Positions 16,770-25,549 of a stretch of DNA of 64,000 bases are shown piece by piece. The position numbers were made by a program, and so were the translations under genes. The stretch's first letter is position 1; each line of letters starts with the position of its first letter. The notes beneath the pieces were generated by a model that saw only the letters and a program-made list of their open reading frames with translations, was not told where the DNA came from and made no database searches. Origin of the DNA: Coriobacteriia bacterium (GTDB taxonomy: Bacteria; Actinomycetota; Coriobacteriia; Coriobacteriales; Atopobiaceae); contig JAUMVN010000004.1 in NCBI GenBank assembly GCA_030530145.1, positions 1 through 64,000 of the forward strand, given 5' to 3'.

Positions 16770-17804
16770 ATGCTCTCGTTCCTGCGGTCCTACTCCGCGA
16801 GCTTCTCCGTCGCCCTCGCGCTGTGGCCGATCGCCTCGCTCGTGCTCACCCTGCCCATCCTCGCGATCCTCTATCACCGGGAGGGGCGCCTGCGTATCTG
16901 GTCCGCGGTCGGCTGCTACGTCGTCGTGTTCTATTTCCTCGGGCTCGCATGCATGACCGTCTACCCGCTGCCCGACGGTACCTCGGGCCTGGGCATCACG
17001 TACGGCACGACACCGGGCCTGAACCCATTACGCTTCCTCAGCGTGATCAGGCACCCGACGGGCTTCGGGGTCTTCGAGCTCACGGCCAACGTCGCGCTCT
17101 TCGTCCCGCTCGGCTTCATCGTGGCCCGAGGCCTCGGCTGGGGTCCCGTGCGCAGCGTCCTCGCGGGCTTCGCCGTGTCGCTGCTTGTCGAGACGACCCA
17201 GCTCACGGGCGACTGGGGCCTCTATCCCTATGCGTACCGGACCTTCGACGTCGAGGACCTGGTCATGAATACCTTTGGCGCCTTCATCGGCTGGATGGGC
17301 GCCGCGGTCCTCGGGCACTTTGCCCCGAGGCGGATCGATCCCGAGGCCCTCGTGCCGACGAGAAACCCCGGCCTTGTCCGGAGGACCGTGGCCTTTGTCC
17401 TTGACCTCGTCCTCGTCTGGGTATTCGCGACGGTGTTCGTCGCCGCGGCCCAGTTCGCGCTGCGCCGTTACTTCGTGGAATGGGCCTATTTCTCCCGCGT
17501 GCTCGGCCTCGTCTCGCGGTGGTCGCTGAGGGGGTCGCTCGCCCTCTTCGAGCTGGTTGTGCCCCTTGTGCGCGGAGGAAAGACGCCCGGCGGCTCCTTC
17601 GTGCGCATGACCTGCGAGTCGAGGGACCGACGCGGGATCGCGCGCTTGGTGTTCTTCTGCCTGCGGTTCGCGGCGATCTGCGCGGTCCTCGCCTGGCCGC
17701 TCTACGCCGCCCCTGCGCTCGCCGTGTGGTGGGCCGTGTTCCGCGCCATGCCCTACGACGCGCTGCCGGGGGAGAGAAACGCCCGGGGCGCGGGGACGCG
17801 CTGA
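16770..17804 (+). CDS. VanZ-like / RDD two-domain membrane protein
   Basis: 344 residues from ATG 16770. The first half has VanZ features: several membrane spans, NPLRFLSV, ELTANVALFVPLGFIV, ETTQL and RTFDVEDLVMNTFGAFIG. The second half begins NPGLVRRTVAFVLDLVLVW, the RDD pattern, with further spans to the C-terminus. The VanZ family includes a teicoplanin-resistance protein, but most members have unknown roles. An in-frame ATG at 16695 would add an Arg-rich tail; neither start has a strong RBS, so the 5' end is uncertain. Confidence 0.78.
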   Translation: MLSFLRSYSASFSVALALWPIASLVLTLPILAILYHREGRLRIWSAVGCYVVVFYFLGLACMTVYPLPDGTSGLGITYGTTPGLNPLRFLSVIRHPTGFGVFELTANVALFVPLGFIVARGLGWGPVRSVLAGFAVSLLVETTQLTGDWGLYPYAYRTFDVEDLVMNTFGAFIGWMGAAVLGHFAPRRIDPEALVPTRNPGLVRRTVAFVLDLVLVWVFATVFVAAAQFALRRYFVEWAYFSRVLGLVSRWSLRGSLALFELVVPLVRGGKTPGGSFVRMTCESRDRRGIARLVFFCLRFAAICAVLAWPLYAAPALAVWWAVFRAMPYDALPGERNARGAGTR

Positions 17805-17849
17805 GCTCGGGGCACGGACCCCGGGGCGGGGGCGCGTCGAGCTCCTCGC

Positions 17850-18386
17850 CTACAGCTCGACGAAGGCGACCTCGTGGCCGGCCTCGCCCAGAAGGGCGAG
17901 AAGGTCGTCCGTGCGCACATGGACGCTCGCGGTGTTCGAGCAGGGATGGCAGCCGATCTGCCCCCACCGGCGGAAGTCCGCGTCGAGCGCCACGTGGATG
18001 CTGCCGGGCTCGGCGTTAAGGGCGGCGAAGGGCGTGACGGCCCCGGGGTAGATGCCGATCTTCTCGGCCAGGTCTTCGGCGGAAGCGAACGAGAGGCGCT
18101 TGCTGCCCAGCTGCGCCTGCAGCTCCTTGAGGTCGACTTTCTTGTGGTCGGGCACCGTGACCAGGTAATACTCGCGATGCTTGGGGTCTCGCAGGAAGAA
18201 GTTCTTGGCCTCGTGCCCGGCGAAGGGGAGCTTGGCCAGGGCGTCCGCCTCCTCCACGGTAAAGACGGGCGGGTGCTCGACGGCCTCATAGGCCATGCCG
18301 TGCGCATCGAGAAGGTCGTAGATGTCCTGCTTGGCGAGGGCGCCGGGGATGGCGTGCGCGTCTTGCCAGGTCTTCTTCTCCGTCAT
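17850..18386 (-). CDS. YbaK/EbsC-type prolyl-tRNA deacylase (ProX-like)
   Basis: 178 residues. The free-standing editing domain: MAYEAVEHPPVFTVEEAD, the catalytic-Lys region GHEAKNFFLRD, HREYYLVTVPDHKKVDLKEL, LGSKRLSFASAEDL and PGAVTPFAALN, which match ProX/PrdX proteins that hydrolyse Ala-tRNA(Pro). ATG 18386 has GCAGGAAACG upstream. Transcribed alone, divergent from the hydratase. Confidence 0.88.
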   Translation of the reverse strand: MTEKKTWQDAHAIPGALAKQDIYDLLDAHGMAYEAVEHPPVFTVEEADALAKLPFAGHEAKNFFLRDPKHREYYLVTVPDHKKVDLKELQAQLGSKRLSFASAEDLAEKIGIYPGAVTPFAALNAEPGSIHVALDADFRRWGQIGCHPCSNTASVHVRTDDLLALLGEAGHEVAFVEL

Positions 18387-18619
18387 CGTTTCCTGCTTTC
18401 GCTTCGAGCCCCGGCGGCCGCCGGCGCCCGCGGGCGCGGCCCTTGTCCGGCCGCCGCCCTTCTCGCCGTGTTTTTCCGTCGGAATCGTAGCGCATCCGTC
18501 GCGTGACCCGTTCGGAAACGCGCACGCAAAGTCGCCGTGGATAATGGAGTCCCACAACAGACGACGCATGTCGTGTCCCTACGTCCCGGGGAAGGGCCCG
18601 GGGGAGAGCGGGGTCTTGA

Positions 18620-20908
18620 ATGGTAAAGCTGTACGACGAGGGTATCTACCTGCGCAACGGCAGGGAGGTCATCCCTGCGAGCGAGGCCGCCGCGGCCGGC
18701 ATCGACGCCGCGCCCGCCGACGCCAAGCGCGGCACCATCGCCTATTCCATCCTGCAGGCGCACAACACCTCGGGCGACCCGGACATGCTCAAGGTCCGCT
18801 TCGACGCCATGGCCAGTCACGACATCACCTTCGTCGGCATCATCCAGACGGCTCGCGCCTCGGGCATGGAGAAGTTCCCGCTGCCCTACGTGCTCACCAA
18901 CTGCCACAACTCGCTGTGCGCCGTCGGCGGCACCATCAACGAGGACGACCACGTCTTCGGCCTCTCCGCCGCGAAGAAGTACGGCGGCATCTTCGTCCCG
19001 CCCCACATCGCCGTCATCCACTCCTTCATGCGCGAGAACTTCGCCGGCTGCGGAAAGATGATCCTCGGCTCCGACTCCCACACCCGCTACGGCGCGCTCG
19101 GCACCATGGCTGTGGGCGAGGGCGGCGGCGAGCTCGCCAAGCAGCTCCTGCGCGACACCTACGACGTGGCCTACCCCGGCGTCGTCGCCATCTACCTCGA
19201 GGGCGCGCCGCGTCCCGGCGTCGGCCCGCATGACGTGGCCCTCGCCATCATCGGCGCCGTCTTCAAGTCCGGTTACGTGAAGAACAAGGTCATGGAGTTC
19301 GTCGGCCCCGGCATCGCGTCCATGACGACCGATTACCGCAACGGCGTCGACGTCATGACCACCGAGACCACGTGCCTCTCCTCCATCTGGGCGACGGACG
19401 AGGACACCCATGCCTTCCTCGCCGAGCACGGCCGCGGTGACGAGTACAAGAAGCTCGCGCCCGCCGACGTCGCGTATTACGACGGCTGCGTCCGCGTGGA
19501 CCTCTCGGCCATCAAGCCGATGATCGCGCTGCCGTTCCACCCGTCCAACACCTACACCATCGAGGAGCTGAACGACAACCTCGAGGACATCCTGCGCACG
19601 GTGGAGGTCGAGGCGGCCCGCATCGGCGGCGAGAAGGTCAATTTCTCCCTGCTCGACAAGGTCAAGGACGGCAAGCTCCACGTCCAGCAGGGCGTGATCG
19701 CCGGCTGCTCCGGCGGCAACTACGACAGCGTGGTCCAGGCGGCCCGCGCGCTCAAGGGCGCGAACACCGGCTGCGGCGAGTTCAGCCTGGCCGTCTACCC
19801 CACGAGCCAGCCCGTGGCCCTCGAGCTCACGCGCCGCGGCTACGTCTACGACCTCATGGAGGCGGGCGCTATCGTGCGCACGGCCTTCTGCGGCCCCTGC
19901 TTCGGCGCCGGCGACACGCCCGCCAACAACGGCCTCTCCATCCGCCACACCACGCGCAACTTCCCCAACCGCGAGGGCTCCAAGCCCGGCAACGGCCAGC
20001 TCTCGGCCGTCGCGCTCATGGACGCGCGCTCCATCGCCGCCACGGCGGCGAACGGCGGCGTCCTCACCCCGGCGACCGACCTGCCGGACGAGACCTGGGA
20101 CGAGGCCTGCGAGTACCGCTTCGACTCCGCGCCCTACGACAAGCGCGTCTACTGGGGCTACGGCAAGGCCGACACCGCCTCCGAGCTGGTCGAGGGCCCG
20201 AACATCAAGCCGTGGCCCGCGATGGAGCCCCTCGGCGAGAACATCCTGCTCAAGGTCTGCTCCAAGATCATGGACCCGGTGACCACCACCGACGAGCTCA
20301 TCCCTTCCGGCGAGACGTCCTCCTTCCGCTCCAACCCGCTCGGCCTCGCCGAGTTCACCCTGAGCCGCCGCGACCCCGACTACGTCGGCCGCTCCAAGGC
20401 CGTGGACGCCGTCGAGAAGAAGCGCGTGGCCGGCCAGTCCCTGACCGAGGCCGACCCGGCGCTCGCCGAGGTCTTCTCGGCGCTTGCGGGCGCGGGCGTG
20501 GCGGCCGATGCCGCGAGCGTCGAGTACGGCAGCATGGTCTACGCCGTCAAGCCCGGCGACGGCTCCGCCCGCGAGCAGGCGGCGAGCTGTCAGCGCGTCA
20601 TCGGCGGCCTGGCGAACATCGTCTCCGAGTACGCGACCAAGCGCTACCGCTCGAACGTGATGAACTGGGGCATGGTGCCCTTCCAGATGGAGGGCGAGCC
20701 CTGCTTCGAGGTCGGTGACTACGTCTACGTGCCCGGCATTCGCTCGGCCATGGACGGCGACCTCTCCGAAATCGCGGCCTACGTGGTCCGCGCCGGCGGC
20801 GCGGTCGAGCAGGTCAAGCTCTACGTGGCGGACATGACGCCCGAGGAGCGCGCCATCGTCAAGGCCGGCTGCCTCATCAACTTCAACCGCGCGAAGGCGG
20901 CCAAGTAG
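18620..20908 (+). CDS. Aconitase-family hydratase (YbhJ-like)
   Basis: 762 residues, the length of the monomeric aconitase-like hydratases without the full mitochondrial extension. [16 protein letters not shown] and [20 protein letters not shown] are aconitase-like. Three Cys candidates for the 4Fe-4S cluster are [10 protein letters not shown] and FCGPCFGAG. The C-terminal swivelling domain includes SSFRSNPLG. The substrate is unclear: the sequence resembles E. coli YbhJ rather than AcnA/AcnB. No citrate-cycle genes are nearby, so the role is open. Followed by a strong terminator. Confidence 0.82.
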   Translation: MVKLYDEGIYLRNGREVIPASEAAAAGIDAAPADAKRGTIAYSILQAHNTSGDPDMLKVRFDAMASHDITFVGIIQTARASGMEKFPLPYVLTNCHNSLCAVGGTINEDDHVFGLSAAKKYGGIFVPPHIAVIHSFMRENFAGCGKMILGSDSHTRYGALGTMAVGEGGGELAKQLLRDTYDVAYPGVVAIYLEGAPRPGVGPHDVALAIIGAVFKSGYVKNKVMEFVGPGIASMTTDYRNGVDVMTTETTCLSSIWATDEDTHAFLAEHGRGDEYKKLAPADVAYYDGCVRVDLSAIKPMIALPFHPSNTYTIEELNDNLEDILRTVEVEAARIGGEKVNFSLLDKVKDGKLHVQQGVIAGCSGGNYDSVVQAARALKGANTGCGEFSLAVYPTSQPVALELTRRGYVYDLMEAGAIVRTAFCGPCFGAGDTPANNGLSIRHTTRNFPNREGSKPGNGQLSAVALMDARSIAATAANGGVLTPATDLPDETWDEACEYRFDSAPYDKRVYWGYGKADTASELVEGPNIKPWPAMEPLGENILLKVCSKIMDPVTTTDELIPSGETSSFRSNPLGLAEFTLSRRDPDYVGRSKAVDAVEKKRVAGQSLTEADPALAEVFSALAGAGVAADAASVEYGSMVYAVKPGDGSAREQAASCQRVIGGLANIVSEYATKRYRSNVMNWGMVPFQMEGEPCFEVGDYVYVPGIRSAMDGDLSEIAAYVVRAGGAVEQVKLYVADMTPEERAIVKAGCLINFNRAKAAK

Positions 20909-20936
20909 GAAGAGGCGGCGCAAGCTGCTCGAAGGG

Positions 20937-20966
20937 GGCGCGGGCCGGCGGGGCCCGCGCCTTTTT
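20937..20966 (+). terminator. Rho-independent terminator of the hydratase
   Basis: GGCGCGGGCC (20937-20946), 5-base loop, GGCCCGCGCC (20952-20961), then TTTTT. Confidence 0.92.
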
Positions 20967-21126
20967 CGTGCCGACCGGCGCCTGTCCGCCGGTCTTCTCC
21001 CCATGCCCCGACGGTGTCGGGGATCGTCAAATTATGCGGAAGTTCGCTCCTGCGCCCGGCCCCGCCGGGTTCCTGGGGGTAAGGTAAATCCATCTTTGGC
21101 TACGCGCCAAGCCTTTAAACGATGAC

Positions 21127-21141
21127 CATCTCTGGGAGATG
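21127..21141 (+). promoter_or_regulatory. Hairpin covering the RBS of the NlpC/P60 gene
   Basis: CATCTC-TGG-GAGATG: the Shine-Dalgarno GGGAG is in the loop and 3' arm, eight bases before ATG 21147. Another small hairpin (CTTTGGC / GCCAAG) lies about 25 bases upstream. Together they could limit translation. I see no known riboswitch consensus in 20967-21146. Confidence 0.45.
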
Positions 21142-21146
21142 TATAT

Positions 21147-22298
21147 ATGAACTTTCGCACGTCCGTCGTGTCCGCAGGCCTTGCGGGCAGCCTTCTTCTT
21201 GCCGCGTGCGCGACGCCCGCCTACGCGGTGACCCAGTCGGAGGTCGACGAGGCCTCCGCCAAGCTCGCCGAGCTCGGCGACCAGCTCACGAGCATCCAGA
21301 CCGACCTCGAGTCGGCGACGCAGGACGTCGAGGAGACGTCCTACAGGATCGGCGAGAAGAGCTCTGAGGTGGAGGACGCCCAGGCCGACCTCGCCCAAAA
21401 GAGGGACGACCTCTCCGAGCTCATGCGCTCGGTGTATAAGCAGGGCTCGAGCAGCATGCTCGACTACATCCTCGGCTCCACGAGCCTCGACGACTTCGTG
21501 AGCCGCGTCATCTACCTCGACAAAGTCTCCAAGCAGCGCTCTGAGAAGATCGCGTCGGTCAAGAGCGCCGAGGAGGCGCTCAAGCAGGAACAGTCCGAGC
21601 TCGAGGCGCGCCAGGCTGAGCAGAGCGACAAGGTCGCGAGCCTCCAGTCGCAGGCCGAGGAATACTACTCGCGCGTGAGCGAGGCCGCGAGCTACTACAG
21701 CTCCCTCGACGCCGAGCTGCAGGCGCAGGTCGCCGCGGCGGCGGCCGAGCAGCAGAACAGCGCGGTGAGCGCCGCCGTGCAGGTCGCGCAGGACACGACG
21801 GCGCAGGCCGCCGCGCAGGCCGCGGCCGAGGACGCCGCTGCTGAGGACGAGGCGACCGAGCAGCCGTCCCGGGACCAGTCGGGCTCCTCGGCCGACAGCG
21901 GGTCCTCAAAGTCCGATTCCGGCTCCGGCTCGAGCTCCGGCGGCACGTCGAACATCGTGTCGGGCGGCGGCGTCGCCGCTGCGCTCGCGGCCGCCGAGGC
22001 GGGCGCGCCCTACGTCTACGGCGCCACCGGCCCCGACTCCTTCGACTGCTCCGGTCTCGTGTGCTACTGCTACGGCTATGCCCGCGGCCGCACCACCTAC
22101 CAAATGATCGACTCGCTGCAGTCTACCGGCAGCTGGAAGACCAGCATGAGCGAGCTCGAGTACGGCGACCTGTGCTTTACGAGCGAGGGCCATGTGGGCA
22201 TTTACCTCGGCAACGGCCAGATGGTCCATGCCCCGAGCCCCGGCAGGAGCGTCTGCGTGACGACCGTCTGGGCCTGCATCGGAGGCGGCACTTACTAG
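21147..22298 (+). CDS. Secreted NlpC/P60 peptidoglycan hydrolase with coiled coil
   Basis: 383 residues. Signal peptide (about 1-27, ending ATPAYA), long coiled coil (about 30-215), a Ser/Gly/Asp-rich linker and a C-terminal NlpC/P60 domain (about 270-383). Catalytic Cys in FDCSGLV, His in EGHVGIYL, third residue His in MVHAP. Cleaves D-iGlu-meso-Dap-type peptide bonds in the wall; the coiled coil resembles that of PcsB/RipA proteins controlled by FtsEX-type complexes. The RBS lies in a hairpin. Confidence 0.92.
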   Translation: MNFRTSVVSAGLAGSLLLAACATPAYAVTQSEVDEASAKLAELGDQLTSIQTDLESATQDVEETSYRIGEKSSEVEDAQADLAQKRDDLSELMRSVYKQGSSSMLDYILGSTSLDDFVSRVIYLDKVSKQRSEKIASVKSAEEALKQEQSELEARQAEQSDKVASLQSQAEEYYSRVSEAASYYSSLDAELQAQVAAAAAEQQNSAVSAAVQVAQDTTAQAAAQAAAEDAAAEDEATEQPSRDQSGSSADSGSSKSDSGSGSSSGGTSNIVSGGGVAAALAAAEAGAPYVYGATGPDSFDCSGLVCYCYGYARGRTTYQMIDSLQSTGSWKTSMSELEYGDLCFTSEGHVGIYLGNGQMVHAPSPGRSVCVTTVWACIGGGTY

Positions 22299-22302
22299 CC
22301 CC

Positions 22303-22361
22303 GGGCCTTCTTGCCGCCGCTCGGCCGGGGCATGCCGGCGCCGCGGCGGCGAGAAGGGCCT
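22303..22361 (+). terminator. Hairpin after the NlpC/P60 gene
   Basis: Arms 22303-22320 and 22343-22361 pair over about 17 bases (one mismatch, one bulge) and are followed by CTGTTT. Probable terminator or attenuator before the LOG gene. Confidence 0.45.
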
Positions 22362-22391
22362 CTGTTTCGTGCACCAAGCGAAGGGACGCGT

Positions 22392-23093
22392 ATGGGCAAG
22401 ACGACAGCACCCGGCGACTCGAGCAGGATCGAGCGCCAGACGTTCGACTCCAGCGAGTCGGCCAGCCTGTTCCAAGGCTACCTGCGTCGCCTCGTGCGCA
22501 TCCAGTCCGAGTTCGTCGACGGCTTCTGCAAGCTCTCCGACGTCGGTCCCGCCGTCTCGGTCTACGGTTCTGCGCGGGCCAAGGAGGGCGAGCCCGCCTA
22601 CGAGGCCGCGCGCCTTGCGGGCAGGCTCCTCGCCGAGCGGGGCGTCGCCGTCGTCACGGGCGGCGGCCCCGGCATCATGCAGGCGGCCAACCGCGGCGCC
22701 GCGGAGGCCGACGGGCGCTCCGTCGGGCTCGCCATCCAGCTGCCGTTCGAGGAGGAGCCGAACCCGTGGCTCGACGTCGAGCTCAACTTCCGGTACTTCT
22801 TCGTGCGCAAGGCCATGTTCACCTGGTACTCGCGCGGCGTGATCGTCTTCCCGGGCGGCATCGGGACCCTCGACGAGGTGTTCGAGCGCCTCACGCTCAT
22901 GCAGACGGGCAAGATCGACCCGGAGCGTGTGGTGCTCTACGGGCGCGACTATTGGGGCGGCATGCTCGACTGGCTGCGCTCCTCGCCGCTGGCAGAGGGC
23001 TATATCCACGAGGAGGACCTGGACCGGATCCTGCTCACCGACGACGTCGAGGAAGCGGTGGCGGCCGTGTGCGGCGCCATCGCGGCAGACTAG
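22392..23093 (+). CDS. LOG family protein (cytokinin riboside 5'-monophosphate phosphoribohydrolase type)
   Basis: 233 residues from ATG 22392 (GAAGGGA upstream). Contains GGGPGIMQAANRGA and the LOG signature PGGIGTLDE, with Arg and Glu of the active site. Bacterial LOG proteins hydrolyse nucleotide 5'-monophosphates to base and ribose 5-phosphate; the physiological role is unclear. The first 50 residues form an extra helical N-terminus common in actinobacterial LOGs. Confidence 0.88.
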   Translation: MGKTTAPGDSSRIERQTFDSSESASLFQGYLRRLVRIQSEFVDGFCKLSDVGPAVSVYGSARAKEGEPAYEAARLAGRLLAERGVAVVTGGGPGIMQAANRGAAEADGRSVGLAIQLPFEEEPNPWLDVELNFRYFFVRKAMFTWYSRGVIVFPGGIGTLDEVFERLTLMQTGKIDPERVVLYGRDYWGGMLDWLRSSPLAEGYIHEEDLDRILLTDDVEEAVAAVCGAIAAD

Positions 23094-23229
23094 TCCCTAG
23101 GGGCGGCTTCACGGCTGTAGCGGGCTTCTTTCCCGGTCGGGCTCCTTAACCGGCCGGCTTATCTCCTGGCCCGGGTTCCATTTGCTATCCTCTAGTCGCT
23201 GTGCAAGAGCGAGCGGGGGAGAGAAGACC

Positions 23230-24018
23230 ATGATCAAGGCCGCGTTTTTCGACGTCGACGGCACGCTGCTGAGCTTCCGGACGCACCTGATGCCCGAGTC
23301 CACCAAGGCGGCGCTCGTCGAGCTGCGGCGGCGCGGGGTCAAGTGCTTCGTCGCCACGGGGCGCCTGAAGAAGCAGCTTCCCCCGTGCGTGCGCGACGGT
23401 TTCGAGGATTTCGACGGGTTCGACGCCTACGTGACGCTCTCTGGCTCGTACTGCTATGCGGCTGGCGGCGAGCCGTATTTCGAGGTGCCGATAGAGGCCG
23501 ACGACGTCGCGCACGTGGTCGAGCAGGTGCGCGCGGGCCTCTACGAGGTGATCGCCATGGACGCCGAGCACGACTTCGTGAGCGCGAAGACGCCCGAGAT
23601 CCGCGAGGTCGAGCGCATGGCGAACCTGGATTACGAAGTCGGCGACATCGACTACGCGCTGTCGCACAAGATCTTCCAGTTCTGCGGCTTCGTTCCGCCC
23701 GAGCGCGAGCACATCATCACCGACGGGCACCCGGGGATCATGACGACGCGCTGGACGGACCTTTTCTGCGACGTCGTGCCCGCGCGCAGCGGCAAGCCCG
23801 AGGGCGTTCGCGCGACGCTCGAGCGCTTCGGCATCGGCGTCGAGGAGTCCATCGCGTTCGGCGACGGCGGCAACGACGCGACGATGCTCGAGGCATGCGG
23901 GATCGGGGTCGCGATGGGCAACGGCACCGAGTCGTGCCGGGCGGCCGCCGACTACGTGACCGACGACGTGGACCACGACGGCATCGCGGGCGCGCTCAGG
24001 CATTTCGGGGTTATTTAG
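23230..24018 (+). CDS. HAD superfamily (Cof-type) phosphatase
   Basis: 262 residues from ATG 23230 (GGGGGAGAG upstream). FFDVDGTLLSF, VATGR and GDGGNDATML give HAD motifs I, II and IV; the middle is a C2B cap. Substrate unknown. A separate paralogue of the proteins at 8992-9894 and 58086-58916. Convergent with the HPr-like gene. Confidence 0.88.
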   Translation: MIKAAFFDVDGTLLSFRTHLMPESTKAALVELRRRGVKCFVATGRLKKQLPPCVRDGFEDFDGFDAYVTLSGSYCYAAGGEPYFEVPIEADDVAHVVEQVRAGLYEVIAMDAEHDFVSAKTPEIREVERMANLDYEVGDIDYALSHKIFQFCGFVPPEREHIITDGHPGIMTTRWTDLFCDVVPARSGKPEGVRATLERFGIGVEESIAFGDGGNDATMLEACGIGVAMGNGTESCRAAADYVTDDVDHDGIAGALRHFGVI

Positions 24019-24080
24019 GCGCTGGTTCCCGGCGGCCCGTCGCTCCGGTTGGCCGGGGAGCCGGCAGACCCCGCCGTCGG

Positions 24081-24335
24081 CTACCAGTGGCGCGCCAGGC
24101 GCGAGATGGCCTCGGCGGCTGTTTCCTCGTCGGTGCCCTCCACGCTCACGACGACGGCCTCCCCGGTCCGCACGCCCATGGAAAGAAGCGCCATCAGGTC
24201 CGAGGCGTCGGCGGCGCGCCCCTCGTGCTCGAAGGTCACGCGGCTGCGCCATCTTTGGGCCTCGCCGGCGAGAAGCACGGCGAGCTGGATATGGAACCCC
24301 AACGGGTCTGTGATCTGGCGCACGATCTTGCGCAT
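24081..24335 (-). CDS. HPr-like phosphocarrier with altered active-site and regulatory residues
   Basis: 84 residues, a full HPr fold. The phospho-accepting His is present in GFHIQLAV (usual GlHARPAa), but Arg17 and Pro18 are replaced by Gln and Leu. The regulatory Ser46 position is Asp (ASDLMALLSMGV against KSIMGVMSLGI). GAGAGGTG precedes ATG 24335. It lies downstream of scrK behind a terminator, so it may be transcribed separately or by readthrough. It could serve the sucrose PTS or have become a regulatory variant. Confidence 0.82.
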   Translation of the reverse strand: MRKIVRQITDPLGFHIQLAVLLAGEAQRWRSRVTFEHEGRAADASDLMALLSMGVRTGEAVVVSVEGTDEETAAEAISRLARHW

Positions 24336-24387
24336 GCCGCACCTCTCTACACGCAACTAGCCGAAAAATAGCAGTACGGGCCGCGCA

Positions 24388-24426
24388 AGAAAAGAGGGGA
24401 GTCGGCAAGCGTCGTGCCGGCTCCCC
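24388..24426 (-). terminator. Terminator after scrK
   Basis: Minus strand: arms 24415-24426 and 24396-24407 (12 bp, one G-T pair, 7-base loop) followed by TCTTTTCTTG. Separates the sucrose operon from the HPr-like gene. Confidence 0.85.
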
Positions 24427-24478
24427 CTTAGAGGCAACAGGTGTATTCGATTAAGCTGATGATGTCTGCGAAGGCTCG

Positions 24479-25435
24479 CTACGCCTCGGCGAGAAGCGCC
24501 TCGACCGCCTCGCGCGACGGCATCGAGGGAATGCCCCCGCGCCCGCGCACGCACAGCGACGCCACGGCGTTGCCGAAGCGGACATAGCCCGCGGCCTCGT
24601 CGAGCGTCACCTCGGCGGGGCGCTTCTCGCCCTCGACGAGTGCGCAGAGGAAGCCGCCCCAGAAGGAGTCGCCCGCACCCGTGGTATCGACCGCGTCGGC
24701 GCGGAAGCTCGGGACCAAGCGCGAGCCCTCGCGCGTGGCCACGAGGGCGCCCTCGGCGTCGAGCGTGACGACCACGACCGAGGGTCCCTGGGAGAGGAGC
24801 AGCGCCGCGGCCTTCTCCGCGTCGGCCTCCCCGGTCAGGAGCGCGCACTCCTCGGCCGAGAGCTTCATCACGTCCATGTGCTCGACGACCTCGCGCATCC
24901 GCTCGCAGGCCTCCCGCTCGCTTTCCCACAGGTTGGCGCGGTAGTTCGGGTCGTAGGAGAGGACGCAGCCGGCGGCCTTGGCGCGGGCGAGCGCCAACAT
25001 GGTCGCGCTGCGGGCCGGCTCGTCGGTGAGCGAGAGGGACCCGACGTGGAAGACGCGGCTCTCCTCGATGAGGGCGCGGTCGACCTCGCCGCTGCGCAGG
25101 CGCGTGTCCGCCCCCGGCTTGCGCGCGAAGCTGAAGCTCCTCTCGCCGTCCGCGGAGAGCGCGACGAAGGCGAGCGTGGTGAAGGCATCGGGGTCCGTGA
25201 CGAGGTTGCGCGTGTCCACGCCCTCGTCGTCGAGGACCCCGCGCAGGAACTCGCCGTGCATGTCGGCCCCGACCTTGCCGATGACGGCGGCGGTGCGGCC
25301 GAGCCGGCGCAGGGCCACGAGCACGTTCGCGGGGGCGCCGCCGGGGTTGCGCTCGAAGAGCTTCTGGCCGCCATCCGAGGTTCCCGCGTCGGTGAAGTCG
25401 ATGAGCACCTCTCCGAGCGCCGTGACGTCGATCAT
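24479..25435 (-). CDS. scrK: Fructokinase (PfkB/ribokinase family)
   Basis: 318 residues. GEVLIDF start, NPGGAPANVLVAL substrate region and DTTGAGDSFWGGF (anion hole and catalytic Asp) are typical of PfkB fructokinases. It phosphorylates the fructose freed by ScrB from sucrose 6-phosphate. Third gene of the minus-strand scrA-scrB-scrK operon, 114 bases after scrB with a GC hairpin between them; terminated at 24388-24426. Confidence 0.9.
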   Translation of the reverse strand: MIDVTALGEVLIDFTDAGTSDGGQKLFERNPGGAPANVLVALRRLGRTAAVIGKVGADMHGEFLRGVLDDEGVDTRNLVTDPDAFTTLAFVALSADGERSFSFARKPGADTRLRSGEVDRALIEESRVFHVGSLSLTDEPARSATMLALARAKAAGCVLSYDPNYRANLWESEREACERMREVVEHMDVMKLSAEECALLTGEADAEKAAALLLSQGPSVVVVTLDAEGALVATREGSRLVPSFRADAVDTTGAGDSFWGGFLCALVEGEKRPAEVTLDEAAGYVRFGNAVASLCVRGRGGIPSMPSREAVEALLAEA

Positions 25436-25549
25436 GTGCGTTTCCTTTCTGCCGCGGCTCGCGGGCGCGGCGTGTTTCTTTGCAAAGTGCGGCGTGGGGA
25501 CGGGGCCGCGGCGAATGCGGCGGGGCGGCCCCGGCTGGTGTTTCGCCGC

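Noticed and set aside
20967-21146. ydaO-type c-di-AMP riboswitch before the NlpC/P60 gene
   Set aside because: Several hairpins exist but none fits the ydaO consensus; only the RBS hairpin is reported.
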